Source: Candidatus Omnitrophota bacterium (GTDB taxonomy: Bacteria > Hinthialibacterota > Hinthialibacteria > Hinthialibacterales > JAKPRU01). Taken from it: 64,000 bases of DNA. Position numbers and translations under genes: made by a program. The stretch is from assembly GCA_029570205.1 (NCBI GenBank), contig JAKQSI010000088.1, positions 1 through 64,000 on the forward strand, read 5' to 3'. Of this stretch, positions 16,413-26,804 are shown one piece after another. The notes beneath the pieces are model-generated. The model had not been told where the DNA came from and searched no databases. It was given only the letters and a program-made list of their open reading frames with translations. Each line of letters starts with the position of its first letter. Positions within the stretch are counted from its first letter, which is position 1.

Positions 16413-18353
16413 ATGCAACCTATTGCCGAACGCACAAAATCTCCGGAGGAAATTACGCCACTCAAGGGACAAGACCTGCTTGCCACCATCAATTCACCCA
16501 CGGATCTCAAGGCGCTTCCGGTTGAGCAGCTGCCGGACCTGGCGGAAGCCATTCGAGAGTTCCTGATTGATTCCGTGTCGAAAACGGGCGGGCATCTCGC
16601 CCCCAATCTGGGGACGGTGGAATTGACCATCGCACTGCATCGGGTGTTCAACAGCCCGGAAGACAAGATTGTCTGGGATGTCGGCGCACAGGCATACCCC
16701 CACAAGATCCTCACCGGACGTCGGGAGCAATTCCACACGCTTCGTAAGTTTCATGGAATCAGCGGATTCCCGCGCCGCTGTGAGAGTCCGCACGACCATT
16801 TCGGGACGGGGCATTCCAGTACTTCCATTTCCGTGGCGCTGGGCATGGCTCTGGCGCGGGATTTGAAGGGCGAGACATACAATGTTATGGCGGTGATTGG
16901 CGATGGGGGGCTGACCGGCGGAGTTGCGCTGGAGGGACTGAACCACGCGGGAAGACTGGACACGAATTTCCTGGTGATTCTGAACGATAATGCAATGGCG
17001 ATCTCGCCCAACTTGGGCGGCTGGGCAAGATACCTGAACCGGATTATCACCGGCCAGGTTTACAACCGTTTCAGCGAAGAATTGGAAAAAATCCTTCTTC
17101 GGATACCCTCCATTGGCGAACGGGTGCAGAAAGGGGCTCTGAAACTCGCGGAGGTCTGCAAGGGTCTGATAATTCCCGGATTGCTGTTTGAGGAGCTGGG
17201 ATTCCGCTATTTCGGGCCGATTGACGGCCACGATTTGAAAGTTCTTATTGACACGTTTGAGAATGTTCGTCAGCTGAAAGGCCCGATCCTGGTGCATGTC
17301 CTGACGGAGAAAGGACGCGGGTACAAACCGGCGGAGAGAGACCCGACGACCTATCATGGCCTGTCGGCATTCGACCGAGTGACCGGACAGATTATCAAGC
17401 GGCCCGGCTGGACCTACACCTCGGTGTTCGGCAAGACGGTTTGCCGGATGGCGGAGAAGAATCCGGATGTCACGGCGATTACCGCCGCGATGGCCTCGGG
17501 CACGGGACTGATCGAGTTTTCCGAGCGGTTCCCGGAACGGTTTTTTGATGTGGCTATTGCGGAGCAACATGCGGTGGACCTGGCCGCCGGTCTCGCAGTA
17601 AACGGGAAACGTCCCGTTGTAGCGATTTATTCCACGTTTCTCCAGAGGGCGTTCGACCAGATTTACCATGATGTGTGCATCGAGAATCTGCCCGTTATTT
17701 TCGCCATGGACCGCGCCGGAGTTGTCGGGGCAGATGGAGCCACACATCAGGGACTGTATGATATCGCCTTTCTGCGCAGTATGCCGAACATGGCGCTTTG
17801 CGCTCCATCGAACGAACGGGAGCTGGTGCAGATGCTGTGGACAGGTTTGGCGCACAATGGCCCGTTTGCGGTGCGCTATCCGAGAAGTTTCGGGACGGGT
17901 GTACCGTGGAATGTGGATGAATCGCCGCTGCCGATCGGGAAAGCGGATGTCTTGCATAAAGGAACCCGGCTGGCGATCCTTGCGCTGGGTACGATGGTGG
18001 AGTTTGCACGGGAGACCGCCGCGCTCCTGGCCTCCAGCGGATTGGATCCTACGGTAGTCAACATGCGGTTTGTCAAACCTCTGGATCGGGACCTGCTGAA
18101 CCAGTTGGCGCAGACCCACACGCATGTTGTGACCTATGAAGATCATGTACTGGATGGAGGATTCGGTGGGGCGGTCTGCGAGGCGCTTGAGGATGAGGGG
18201 TTGCACGACATTTCGGTGATGCGCCTCGGACTCCCGGACCGTGTGATCGAACACGGCACGCGCGAGGAAATTTTCGGCGAGTACGGGCTTCTTCCAAGCC
18301 AGGTTGCGCCCCGGATCAGTCGGTTTGTGCTGAATGCAAGATTCGCGTACTGA
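16413..18353 (+). CDS. dxs: 1-deoxy-D-xylulose-5-phosphate synthase
   Basis: 646 aa. First enzyme of the MEP pathway: pyruvate plus glyceraldehyde-3-phosphate, using thiamine diphosphate. The ThDP region GDGGLTGGVALEGLNHAG with the later NDNAMAI, the catalytic His context GGHLAPNLG and TGHSSTSIS, and the transketolase centre DRAGVVGADGATHQG are clear. The C-terminal domain is complete. Paired with ispA in one run. Confidence 0.96.
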   Translation: MQPIAERTKSPEEITPLKGQDLLATINSPTDLKALPVEQLPDLAEAIREFLIDSVSKTGGHLAPNLGTVELTIALHRVFNSPEDKIVWDVGAQAYPHKILTGRREQFHTLRKFHGISGFPRRCESPHDHFGTGHSSTSISVALGMALARDLKGETYNVMAVIGDGGLTGGVALEGLNHAGRLDTNFLVILNDNAMAISPNLGGWARYLNRIITGQVYNRFSEELEKILLRIPSIGERVQKGALKLAEVCKGLIIPGLLFEELGFRYFGPIDGHDLKVLIDTFENVRQLKGPILVHVLTEKGRGYKPAERDPTTYHGLSAFDRVTGQIIKRPGWTYTSVFGKTVCRMAEKNPDVTAITAAMASGTGLIEFSERFPERFFDVAIAEQHAVDLAAGLAVNGKRPVVAIYSTFLQRAFDQIYHDVCIENLPVIFAMDRAGVVGADGATHQGLYDIAFLRSMPNMALCAPSNERELVQMLWTGLAHNGPFAVRYPRSFGTGVPWNVDESPLPIGKADVLHKGTRLAILALGTMVEFARETAALLASSGLDPTVVNMRFVKPLDRDLLNQLAQTHTHVVTYEDHVLDGGFGGAVCEALEDEGLHDISVMRLGLPDRVIEHGTREEIFGEYGLLPSQVAPRISRFVLNARFAY

Positions 18354-18497
18354 GTCAATTAAGCATTAAGAATTAAAATTAAACATTAAGATAATTAAAG
18401 AACTATTGTAAACAGGCTGCTTCTCTTTCCTTGGAGGGGGGCAGGAAGGAATCCTGCCAATTTGATATGTGATCTCCATGAGAATCGGACGGTGTAC
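18354..18497 (+). other. AT-rich leader before the secreted protein gene
   Basis: After dxs the sequence becomes strikingly AT-rich at 18360-18415, with repeated TTAAGAATTAAA-like words, then returns to normal. It probably holds the promoter of the next gene; I cannot fix the -35 and -10. Confidence 0.3.
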
Positions 18498-19574
18498 ATG
18501 CACAACATTCCCACACTGAAATCCGTACTTTACTTCACAACTATCCTCTATTTCTTCACCGGAACATTCCATATCTCAGCAGAAGATACAATGCCGGACG
18601 ATATGAAACGTATCCAGGGCCTTCTGGTGGAGCGGAACTGGCATTCCCCGCGAACGATGATGATGGGGGATGATAATACGCTGGTAATCCATCCGGTAGA
18701 GAAACGGCCGGAATCCGATTTGTACTCATATTACAAAGATTCTCTGTTGCAGGCCCCTGACAGGCTTCTCAGTCAACCACCGATCCGTATTTTCGAACGG
18801 AGACTTGCCGGGATTACGCTTGTTCGTTCGATGCGTGACATCGGATCGGGACCGGACTCGGTTCGGCATTCCCGAACGGTGATTCATTGCCCCGAGAGGG
18901 CTTGCGCGGTGTTCGATGAAGCCATTCCCTCGGCAAGCGGCGCGTACCTGTCGGGTCCTGTATGGCACTTCAAGACGGATGCGGAAAAGATCCGGAATGC
19001 GACCGGGACTACTGTTGGAATTAAAGTAGCGGATTTCGCCATGTTTACGGTGGGGCGCGAGGACCTTATGCAACCTGAAGTGTTCCGGGAAACCGATCCG
19101 GGGGCGAAAGAGGCGAAATCGCGCGTGTTTTTTATGAACGTACAGGATATGGGTTCGGGAGGGTCGTATCAAAGTGCCTGTGTTTTTCTGCCGGTTCAGC
19201 GGGCAGGGAACTTTGAGGCAGAACCGTTACGAATGGAAAATCGACTGACCGGATTGGCTTTTCTGGATGGTGAGAACGCCCTGTTCTTCGGTTCCGGGCA
19301 TGAGGGAGAGGAAACGGAGTATGGTCCGTTTCGTATGGATGCGGCTTGTTTCTTCGCGGGGACTGTCAGGCAGACCGTGTATATCCATTTTGTGCAGGCG
19401 AAGACGATCAGTGTGCTTTCCGATACCATGGTGCGTGAGGTGCGCCTGGATGGAAGTGTGTTGCCGCTGGACAGATGGAAGCTCCACAACGGGCGTGTGG
19501 AGATTTCCTGGGAATTGCCTCGGTCCGGGGTGTTGGCGATTGTCACAGTTCCACCGTTCGTGCCGGGGAAATAG
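18498..19574 (+). CDS. Secreted protein of unknown function
   Basis: 358 aa from the ATG at 18498, which gives a signal peptide (hydrophobic SVLYFTTILYFFTGTFHISA). An earlier start at 18462 adds a charged leader. The mature part alternates strands and turns, with a C-terminal beta-rich section (VREVRLDGSVLPLDRW) similar in style to carbohydrate-active periplasmic enzymes. No catalytic motif recognised. Converges closely with uvrB (21-base gap). Confidence 0.75.
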   Translation: MHNIPTLKSVLYFTTILYFFTGTFHISAEDTMPDDMKRIQGLLVERNWHSPRTMMMGDDNTLVIHPVEKRPESDLYSYYKDSLLQAPDRLLSQPPIRIFERRLAGITLVRSMRDIGSGPDSVRHSRTVIHCPERACAVFDEAIPSASGAYLSGPVWHFKTDAEKIRNATGTTVGIKVADFAMFTVGREDLMQPEVFRETDPGAKEAKSRVFFMNVQDMGSGGSYQSACVFLPVQRAGNFEAEPLRMENRLTGLAFLDGENALFFGSGHEGEETEYGPFRMDAACFFAGTVRQTVYIHFVQAKTISVLSDTMVREVRLDGSVLPLDRWKLHNGRVEISWELPRSGVLAIVTVPPFVPGK

Positions 19575-19595
19575 CCTCGTTGGGGAGAAATCTGC

Positions 19596-21722
19596 TTATT
19601 TTCTTCTCCTTCGTTCCTTTCTCCCCTTTTCGCGAATCTGTTCCACTTTCTCCATGGCTTCGAAACCGGGGCCGAACGAGCCGGTTTGCTCCAACTCGAT
19701 AATCTTGTCCCGGTAGATGGCGGCCCTTTCAAACTCGAGATTTTTAGCGGCATCCACCATCCGTCGTTTCAGTTCGGCTACCGCATCTTTTACGCTCTTG
19801 CCTTTCAGTTCGACGGCATCACCGATCCGGAACAGCAACTCGGATGTCTCGCGTTTTTTAGCGGAGCGCGTTTCCAGCATGGAGCGGATTTCTTTCCGAA
19901 TGCTCTGGGGAACGATGCCGTGCTGTTCGTTGAACTCCAGCTGGAGATTGCGACGGCGGTTCATTTCCGCGATGGCCCGTTTCATGGAGCCGGTCGGCTC
20001 ATCGGCGTACATGATGACCTCGCCGGCTACATTCCGCGCCGCACGTCCGCAGGTCTGGATCAGCGACCGCTCATCCCGCAGAAATCCCTCTTTATCGGCA
20101 TCCAGAATCGCCACTAATGAAACCTCCGGCAGGTCCAATCCCTCCCGCAGTAAATTTACACCCACGACTACATCGAATTCACCGGACCGAAGCCCCTCCA
20201 GAATCTCTACGCGCTCAATCGTATCGACCTGGAAGTGCAGGTAATGGACCTTGATTCCGAGATCGGAAAGATAATTCGCCAGGTCCTCCGCCATGCGCTT
20301 CGTAAGTGTTATGACTAATGTTCGCTCACCCCGTCCGACGCGTTCCTGAATGCGTCCGATGAGATCGTCTACCTGGTTGGTTGCAGGACGAACCGTTACC
20401 ATCGGATCGACCAGACCTGTAGGACGGATGATCTGCTCGACAATCTGCCCGCTGCATTGCAGTTCCAGATCCCCCGGTGTGGCGGAAGTAAAGATGGCCT
20501 GATGGATGGAGTTCCAGAACTCCTCGAAGTTCAGGGGGCGGTTGTCTAACGCGGAGGGCAATCGAAACCCGTACTCCACCAGTGTTTCTTTGCGGCTTCG
20601 GTCGCCGCCGGACATTCCGCGAACCTGCGGTAACATGATGTGCGATTCATCAACGATCATCAGGTAGTCATCCGGGAAATAGTCGATCAGGGTGTGTGGC
20701 GGCTCGCCGGGCGCGCGGCCGTCGAGATGCCGGGAATAGTTCTCGATTCCATGACACATGCCCATCTCCTGAAGGCATTCCAGGTCATACAGTGTCCGCT
20801 GTTCCAGGCGTTGCGCCTCCAATAGTTTTCCCTGCTGTTTCAATTCCATCAGCCGCTCGCGCAATTCCACGCGGATCGTTTCAATGGCCCGCATCAGCCG
20901 TTCCGGCGCGGTGACATAGTGCCGTGCGGGATAAATCGTGATTCGACTGTGTTCGCCCATTACCTCGCCGGTTACCGGATGGATCTCGAGAATCCGCTCG
21001 ACGTCATCCCCCCAGAGTTCCACCCGGTAGGGATGCTCTCCATATCCGGGGAAAATTTCGACGACATCGCCACGCACCCGGAAAGTCCCACGGTGGAAAT
21101 CTACATCGTTTCGGTTGTACTGAAGGTCCACGAGTTTCCGCAGCATTTTTTGACGCGGCGTGGTCTGGCCGGTCGCGATGGGCAGAATCATTTCCTGGTA
21201 ATCTTCCGGTGATCCCAAGCCGTAAATACTCGACACGGAGGCTACGATGATCGTGTCGCGACGTTCCATGAGATTGGTGGTGGCCTCAAGGCGAAGACGC
21301 TCGATTTCATCGTTAATTGTGATTTCCTTTTCGATGTAGGTATCTGTCTTGGGCAAATAGGCCTCCGGTTGGTAAAAATCATAATAAGAAACAAAATATC
21401 CGACGGCGTTTTCGGGGAAGAATTCGCGAAACTCGCTGTACAGTTGCGCCGCCAGGACCTTGTTGTGCGAGATGACCAGGGTGGGGCGGTTGATCCGGGC
21501 GATGACATTCGCCATGGTGAAGGTTTTGCCGCTGCCGGTGACGCCGACCAGGGTCTGGAACTTGTGACGCTGCTCCAGCCCTGCCACCAGCTGTTCGATG
21601 GCTTTGGGCTGGTCTCCTTTCGGTTCGAAATCGGCGACCAGTTTGAAAGGGATATCGCGCGGCCCGGCCGATTTTTGTCGTTCCGCGCTTTCCACAAGGC
21701 TTATCCTTTTGTCGTCTCTCAT
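19596..21722 (-). CDS. uvrB: Excinuclease ABC subunit B
   Basis: 708 aa from the ATG at 21722, with GGGGAGAAG upstream; the frame stays open to 21905. Damage-verification helicase of nucleotide excision repair. Walker [14 protein letters not shown], the beta-hairpin [19 protein letters not shown], the helicase motif DESH, and a C-terminal UVR domain ([16 protein letters not shown]) that contacts UvrC. About 30 residues longer than usual because of the N-terminus. uvrA and uvrC are not in the window. Confidence 0.96.
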   Translation of the reverse strand: MRDDKRISLVESAERQKSAGPRDIPFKLVADFEPKGDQPKAIEQLVAGLEQRHKFQTLVGVTGSGKTFTMANVIARINRPTLVISHNKVLAAQLYSEFREFFPENAVGYFVSYYDFYQPEAYLPKTDTYIEKEITINDEIERLRLEATTNLMERRDTIIVASVSSIYGLGSPEDYQEMILPIATGQTTPRQKMLRKLVDLQYNRNDVDFHRGTFRVRGDVVEIFPGYGEHPYRVELWGDDVERILEIHPVTGEVMGEHSRITIYPARHYVTAPERLMRAIETIRVELRERLMELKQQGKLLEAQRLEQRTLYDLECLQEMGMCHGIENYSRHLDGRAPGEPPHTLIDYFPDDYLMIVDESHIMLPQVRGMSGGDRSRKETLVEYGFRLPSALDNRPLNFEEFWNSIHQAIFTSATPGDLELQCSGQIVEQIIRPTGLVDPMVTVRPATNQVDDLIGRIQERVGRGERTLVITLTKRMAEDLANYLSDLGIKVHYLHFQVDTIERVEILEGLRSGEFDVVVGVNLLREGLDLPEVSLVAILDADKEGFLRDERSLIQTCGRAARNVAGEVIMYADEPTGSMKRAIAEMNRRRNLQLEFNEQHGIVPQSIRKEIRSMLETRSAKKRETSELLFRIGDAVELKGKSVKDAVAELKRRMVDAAKNLEFERAAIYRDKIIELEQTGSFGPGFEAMEKVEQIREKGRKERRRRK

Positions 21723-21864
21723 GTCATTCTTCTCCCCCATCATTATGCGGCAGTCTTTCCGATAGGCAAACGGTCTCCTCATCCGCCCCTTCCTACCCCG
21801 CGGGAAAGGTCTCCGGTATTCTGGCATGTAAGCCATGGCTCGAGATCCAATTCCATCACTCCAA

Positions 21865-21885
21865 CCCTCTCCCGGAGGGAGAGGG
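21865..21885. repeat. Palindrome CCCTCTCCC/GGGAGAGGG
   Basis: Perfect 9-bp arms around GGA in the gap between uvrB and lolC. Related but imperfect forms occur at 39259-39277 and 53055-53070. Confidence 0.6.
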
Positions 21886-21922
21886 AGAAGAAAGCGCGCT
21901 TTCAAAAGCCGGAAGAACGCTC

Positions 21923-23305
21923 ATGCGATTCGAATGGTTTATTGCCAAACGTTATTTGAAACCCGAAGGTCGGGTGACATTTGTTTTCATCATTGCGATG
22001 CTTTCGATGGCGGGTGTGGCGCTGGGAGTGGCCTCGTTGATTGTGGTTCTTTCCGTGATGAACGGATTCGGCAAGGACCTTCGGGAGAAAATTCTGAGCG
22101 GGCGATCCAACCTGGTGTATACCGCCTATCAGGGATCTCTGCCGGATTCGCCGCACCTTCCGGCAGTATTCTCGGAAGATCCGAATGTTGTGGCAGCGGC
22201 GCCGCTGATTGAGAGTTTTGCGCTGGCTCAAGTGGAGAAACAGTCCTCTTATGGGGGTGTTCTGGTTCGTGGAATTGATCCGGCTTATGAGAGTTCCGTA
22301 TCGGATCTCGATCGGAAGTTGCTTGTGGGCAGTCTGGACCGATTGCGGCGGGCGCGTCCATCCCCGGATTCGGCAACGGAAATGATTCCGATTATCGAGG
22401 TTGCCGAACCGCAGTTGCCGGGGATTGTTGTGGGGAAGGAGATGGCCAAGTATTACTTCGGGATTTATCCCCCGCGCCGGGCATCCAAGAGCGAAGAAGC
22501 CGAAGCGATGCGGGAGGCGATCGGGCAAACCATCACACTCACCGCACCGCCCAGCGGTAAGGACAGGCCCCAGGGTGCGATGCCCCGCGTGCGTACATTT
22601 GAGGTGGTTGGTGTTTTCTCAACGGGACATTATGAATTCGATCTGAATTGGGTCTATATCTCGATCCGGGAAGCACAGTATTTGTATGACCTTGTGGGGC
22701 GTGTGGGGGCGTATTCCATGGCTCTCAAGGATTTCTCCGAGCGGGCGACGGAAGAGACGGCGGAACGAATCATTCGCCTTGTGGAACGCTATAACAAAGG
22801 GCAACCGAGAGAGAACCGTCTGGATGGCTTTCCGGTGACGTGGATGACGATGAACAAGGAGTTTTTTGAAGCGCTGGTGTATGAGAAGCGGGTGATGAGC
22901 TATATCCTTCGGATCATCATTCTGGTGGCGACATTCAATATACTCACGACGCTTTTCATGGTGGGGATGGTTAAGACGCGGGATATCGGCCTGTTGCGCG
23001 CCGTCGGGGCCAGGCATTCGAGTGTCCTGCGGATTTTTTTGCTTTTGGGACTCTTGATCGGTGCGATTGGGGTGTTTTCGGGGTTGGGGTTGGGGCTGGC
23101 CGTGTGCGAATTCATTCGACGTGTGGGGATCGAGATGCCTGGTGACGGTCAGGTTTATTATTTGCAGTATCTGCCCGTACGGGTGGAATGGGGCGACGTG
23201 TTTGGAGTGATCGGTTATACGTTTGTGGTGAGCCTGGTAGCGAGCCTGTTCCCGGCATCCTGGGCGGCGCGACAGCAGCCGGTTGACTCTCTGCGATACG
23301 AGTAG
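21923..23305 (+). CDS. lolC: Lipoprotein-releasing ABC permease
   Basis: 460 aa. Four membrane segments: one near the N-terminus (FIIAMLSMAGVALGVASLIV), then a large periplasmic domain, then three at the C-terminus. RYLKPEGR and VVLSVMNGF are typical of the LolC/LolE N-terminus. Only one permease gene is present, so a homodimeric LolF-like arrangement with LolD is likely. The ATPase gene follows after 12 bases. Moves lipoproteins from the inner membrane to a carrier. Confidence 0.9.
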   Translation: MRFEWFIAKRYLKPEGRVTFVFIIAMLSMAGVALGVASLIVVLSVMNGFGKDLREKILSGRSNLVYTAYQGSLPDSPHLPAVFSEDPNVVAAAPLIESFALAQVEKQSSYGGVLVRGIDPAYESSVSDLDRKLLVGSLDRLRRARPSPDSATEMIPIIEVAEPQLPGIVVGKEMAKYYFGIYPPRRASKSEEAEAMREAIGQTITLTAPPSGKDRPQGAMPRVRTFEVVGVFSTGHYEFDLNWVYISIREAQYLYDLVGRVGAYSMALKDFSERATEETAERIIRLVERYNKGQPRENRLDGFPVTWMTMNKEFFEALVYEKRVMSYILRIIILVATFNILTTLFMVGMVKTRDIGLLRAVGARHSSVLRIFLLLGLLIGAIGVFSGLGLGLAVCEFIRRVGIEMPGDGQVYYLQYLPVRVEWGDVFGVIGYTFVVSLVASLFPASWAARQQPVDSLRYE

Positions 23306-23317
23306 GCCCGGACATAA

Positions 23318-24055
23318 ATGATGGAATCCCAAGAATCCATGAATGAGATTTTTTCCAATGATCCTGCTCCGATCCTGGAAGCCCGTTCACTTCGAAAGAC
23401 GTATCGAAGTGGCGATACGGACCTGCATGTGCTGACCGGAGTGGATTTGAGGGTCCAGGCCGGTGAATTTGTTTCCATCATTGGGGCATCCGGTAGCGGC
23501 AAAAGCACGTTGCTGCATTTGCTCGGCGTGATCGATCGTCCGTCCGAGGGAGAGGTCAGGATTCGGGGTGTGGACACGGCTGCCCTCAAGAATCACCAGG
23601 CCGACACGCTTCGGAACCGCACCCTGGGTTTTGTTTTCCAGTTTCATTATCTCCTTCCGGAGTTTACGGCGCTGGAGAATGTTCTCCTGCCGAGCCTGAT
23701 GGCAGGAGAGTTTCACTCGAAAGCACAACGGCGGGCTTGGGACCTTTTGGTTCAGGTAGGGGTTTCGGAACGGGCGCGTCACCGTCCGGCCCAGCTCTCC
23801 GGCGGTGAGCGTCAGCGGGTGGCGGTGGCCCGTGCGCTGGTCAATCGCCCCGATATTCTCTTGATGGATGAACCGACCGGAAACCTGGATGCGCGGAACG
23901 GGGAAGAGTTGATGAAACTGGTGGATTCTTTTCGGGGGGAATACGGGCTTACGATCATCATGGTGACCCACAACCTCGACCTGGCCCGGCAATCCGACCG
24001 TATCCTGGAACTTGCCGAGGGACGTCTCTCCCCGTATACGCGGTCAATGTTGTGA
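23318..24055 (+). CDS. lolD: Lipoprotein-releasing ABC ATPase
   Basis: 245 aa. Walker A GASGSGKST, Q-loop in FVFQFHYLLPEFTALENV, signature LSGGERQRVAVARAL, Walker B ILLMDEPTGNLD, H-loop VTHN. The FHYLLPEFTA stretch is typical of LolD. Directly follows the permease. Alternative start at 23339 (MNEIF). Powers lipoprotein release. Confidence 0.93.
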   Translation: MMESQESMNEIFSNDPAPILEARSLRKTYRSGDTDLHVLTGVDLRVQAGEFVSIIGASGSGKSTLLHLLGVIDRPSEGEVRIRGVDTAALKNHQADTLRNRTLGFVFQFHYLLPEFTALENVLLPSLMAGEFHSKAQRRAWDLLVQVGVSERARHRPAQLSGGERQRVAVARALVNRPDILLMDEPTGNLDARNGEELMKLVDSFRGEYGLTIIMVTHNLDLARQSDRILELAEGRLSPYTRSML

Positions 24056-24107
24056 GCATTCGTTCTGTGCGTTAGACTAGGTTTTGCCTGTTGAGGAATC
24101 AGGAACC

Positions 24108-25037
24108 ATGCGAAAGTTGAGTAGAATGAAAATGAAGGTTTATATCGACGGTTGCTTATACGACGAAAGCGAAGCCAAGATATCGGTGTTCGACCACGGG
24201 CTGCTGTATGGCGATGGAGTTTTCGAGGGTATGCGCATTTATGGCGGGCGCCTGTTTCGACCGGAGTTGCATATTGCCCGGCTGCAGCAGGGCGCGAAAG
24301 TTATCCAGTTGGATGTGCCGTGGACAGCGGATGAGATGATCGATGTGATTTGCCGGGTAGCCTGCGAGAACGGATTCACGGACAAGGACGCTTATTGTCG
24401 TGTGGTGGTGACTCGCGGCAAAGGCAACCTGGGTCTTGATCCGAGCGCGTGCCCCAAACCCAGCCTGATTGCCATTGTCGGCACAATCAAGCTGTATCCT
24501 GAAGAAGATTATCAGAACGGCCTGGCGGTTATGACGACGGCGATCCGCCGCAACTCCCCCGAATCTTGCCCACCGCAGATCAAGTCCCTGAACTACCTGA
24601 ATAACATTCTGGCGAAACTGGAAGCCAATCGCTACGGCGCAAAAGAGGCTATTTTCCTTAACCACCTGGGGTATGTTGCGGAGGCGACGGCGGACAATGT
24701 TTTCATTGTGAAAAATGGGAGGGTTCTAACCCCGCCGGTACTCGCGGGGGCATTGCCCGGAATCACCCGACATTCGGTGCTTGAGCTAGCCGCCGGCTTG
24801 GAGATTCCCACAGAAGAACGTAATATGTTATTGATAGATTTATATGGGGCGGATGAGTGCTTTCTGACCGGAACGGCGGCCAAGGTGGTTCCGGTGACCC
24901 GAGTGGATGGGCGAACCATCGGAACGGGCCGGCCCGGTCGGATTACTCGGACCCTGGTGTCGGCGTTTACGAAGCTCACGCAGGAAACCGGAATCCCGGT
25001 GGCGGAACGGAATGCCGCCGCCCTGTCCGGCCGGTGA
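24108..25037 (+). CDS. ilvE: Branched-chain amino acid aminotransferase
   Basis: 309 aa from the ATG at 24108 (AGGAACC upstream). Fold-type IV PLP enzyme: VFDHGLLYGDGVFEGMRIYGG region, PLP Lys in SLNYLNNILAKLEA, and GCFLTGTA-like ECFLTGTAAKVVPV near the end. Makes Leu, Ile and Val from keto acids with glutamate. No other branched-chain gene lies nearby; D-amino acid aminotransferase is a less likely reading. mcsA begins 16 bases later. Confidence 0.88.
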   Translation: MRKLSRMKMKVYIDGCLYDESEAKISVFDHGLLYGDGVFEGMRIYGGRLFRPELHIARLQQGAKVIQLDVPWTADEMIDVICRVACENGFTDKDAYCRVVVTRGKGNLGLDPSACPKPSLIAIVGTIKLYPEEDYQNGLAVMTTAIRRNSPESCPPQIKSLNYLNNILAKLEANRYGAKEAIFLNHLGYVAEATADNVFIVKNGRVLTPPVLAGALPGITRHSVLELAAGLEIPTEERNMLLIDLYGADECFLTGTAAKVVPVTRVDGRTIGTGRPGRITRTLVSAFTKLTQETGIPVAERNAAALSGR

Positions 25038-25053
25038 GAACGAGATTTATACG

Positions 25054-25563
25054 ATGATCTGCGAAATTTGCAAGAAAAACCAGGCGAAAATTCATGTGAC
25101 CCAGATCAAGGAGGACAAGAAGATCTCCATCCATTTGTGCCAGGAATGTGCCCATGAAAAGGGGGTTGCCGGGCCCGCGATCAATACCCATTTCTCCGTG
25201 GCGGATCTTTTGACCGGACTGCTGAAGGGGTATGAGGAACAGGCCGAGGAGCAGGATTTGCAACGCACTTGCCTGGAATGCGGACTGACCTATAACTCGT
25301 TCAAGGAGAGCGGGCGTTTCGGCTGCGGCGAATGCTATAATACCTTTCAGCAGGAGATCGAACCTCTTCTCCAGAAGATTCAGAAGCAGACTCGGCATGT
25401 CGGGAAAATACCGAGACGATGCGGAGAGGAAATCCTTCTGGAGCGGAACATTGCGGACCTGCGGAAACGGCTGCAAGACGCGGTGAACAACGAGAATTTC
25501 GAGGAAGCCGCACGACTGCGGGATAAGATCCGTGATATGGAAAAGGGGGACTGTCCCCATTGA
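25054..25563 (+). CDS. mcsA: McsA, zinc-binding activator of the arginine kinase
   Basis: 169 aa. Two zinc-type Cys pairs at the start (CEICKKN, CQECAHE) and two more (CLECG, CGECYNTF), then a C-terminal UVR motif (LQDAVNNENFEEAARLRDKI). This is the McsA layout. In Bacillus, McsA activates McsB and links it to ClpC (established). Next gene is mcsB, then clpC. ctsR, usually first in such operons, is absent. Confidence 0.92.
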   Translation: MICEICKKNQAKIHVTQIKEDKKISIHLCQECAHEKGVAGPAINTHFSVADLLTGLLKGYEEQAEEQDLQRTCLECGLTYNSFKESGRFGCGECYNTFQQEIEPLLQKIQKQTRHVGKIPRRCGEEILLERNIADLRKRLQDAVNNENFEEAARLRDKIRDMEKGDCPH

Positions 25564-25677
25564 GGGTGACCGGAAACGAGAACCCGTTTCTGCACCGAAT
25601 TCATGGAGATCCGCAGCGCCCCCGGACACCTTCCCGGATCGGTATACTCTGTCGTCAACGAAGGTCAACAGTTAGAG

Positions 25678-26769
25678 ATGAACCAGGAAATACCTGAATG
25701 TTTGTTACGGCCATGCGGTTGGCTCGTGCCTCCGGGCCAACACTCGGATCTTGTGGTGTCCAGTCGGGTCCGGCTTGCCCGCAATATCACCGGAATGCCG
25801 TTTTCCCACTGGGCCAGTTCCTCCGACCTGAGCCGGATCGCGGAGACCTCTCTTCGGGCGATCCAGGACTGCTCCTCAATGAACGGGGCAACCGTCCTTT
25901 CTGTGGAACCGCTCGATTCGCTGGACCGGAAATACCTGGTGGAACGATATCTTATCAGCCGGGAACTCGCCGAGAGCGGGATGGAACGATATGCCGTGGT
26001 GGGCCGCAACGAGATGGTCAGTGTTATGGTCAATGAGGAAGACCATCTCCGCTTGCAGGTATTGACATCGGGCCTGAGCCTGCGCGAAGCCTGGCAGAGA
26101 GTGAATGCGCTCGATGATGAGATGGAAGAGCGCATCTATTATGCCTTTTCACCGGTTTACGGTTACCTGACTGCCTGCCCCACCAATGTCGGCACCGGAA
26201 TCCGCTGTTCGGTGATGGTCCACCTTCCGGCCCTGGTGATGACGCAGCGGATCAAGAAAGTATTGTCTGCGGTGACACAAATGGGTCTGACGGTGCGCGG
26301 GATTGCGGGGGAAGGGAGCGAGATTGCCGGAAACCTGTTTCAGATTTCCAATCAATGGACCCTGGGCGCATCCGAAGAAGAGACCATCGAGAAACTGGAG
26401 AACATCATCCGGCAGATCGTCGATAATGAACGCAAAACACAGCAGGATCTCTGGGTGGAAAGCCGGACAGCCCTGGAGGACAAAGTGTGGCGGGCGTTCG
26501 GCCTTCTGTCTCATGCGCGCGTACTCAATTCCCGTGAGGCGCTGGAATTGATCTCTCAGCTGCGAATGGGGCTTGATCTCGGCTTGATAAAGGGCATTCC
26601 TTATACGGCTATTAATGATGTGATCATCCAGAGCCGCCCCGCCCATTTGCAGAAGCGTGCGGGGAAGAAGCTGATCGCGACGGAGCGTGACGCCATCCGG
26701 GCCACATTTCTGCGCGATTGGATTCGTCGGTATACGGAGAAGGAAATCAACAGGATTCATGAATCCTGA
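25678..26769 (+). CDS. mcsB: McsB protein-arginine kinase
   Basis: 363 aa from the ATG at 25678, matching the usual McsB length; an upstream ATG at 25603 is possible. Guanido-kinase fold: [12 protein letters not shown] near the start, [20 protein letters not shown], and [16 protein letters not shown]. Phosphorylates arginine residues and so marks proteins for ClpC-ClpP (established in Firmicutes). Lies between mcsA and clpC. Confidence 0.94.
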   Translation: MNQEIPECLLRPCGWLVPPGQHSDLVVSSRVRLARNITGMPFSHWASSSDLSRIAETSLRAIQDCSSMNGATVLSVEPLDSLDRKYLVERYLISRELAESGMERYAVVGRNEMVSVMVNEEDHLRLQVLTSGLSLREAWQRVNALDDEMEERIYYAFSPVYGYLTACPTNVGTGIRCSVMVHLPALVMTQRIKKVLSAVTQMGLTVRGIAGEGSEIAGNLFQISNQWTLGASEEETIEKLENIIRQIVDNERKTQQDLWVESRTALEDKVWRAFGLLSHARVLNSREALELISQLRMGLDLGLIKGIPYTAINDVIIQSRPAHLQKRAGKKLIATERDAIRATFLRDWIRRYTEKEINRIHES

Positions 26770-26804
26770 ATCTCAAGACTATTGTTTGCGGGACGGATGT
26801 CATT

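Noticed and set aside
16494-18254. Minus-strand 586-aa open frame
   Set aside because: Exact shadow of dxs, which has all its catalytic motifs on the plus strand.
26770-26804. A missed ctsR gene near clpC
   Set aside because: The gap is 35 bases and no small helix-turn-helix gene lies upstream of mcsA either.
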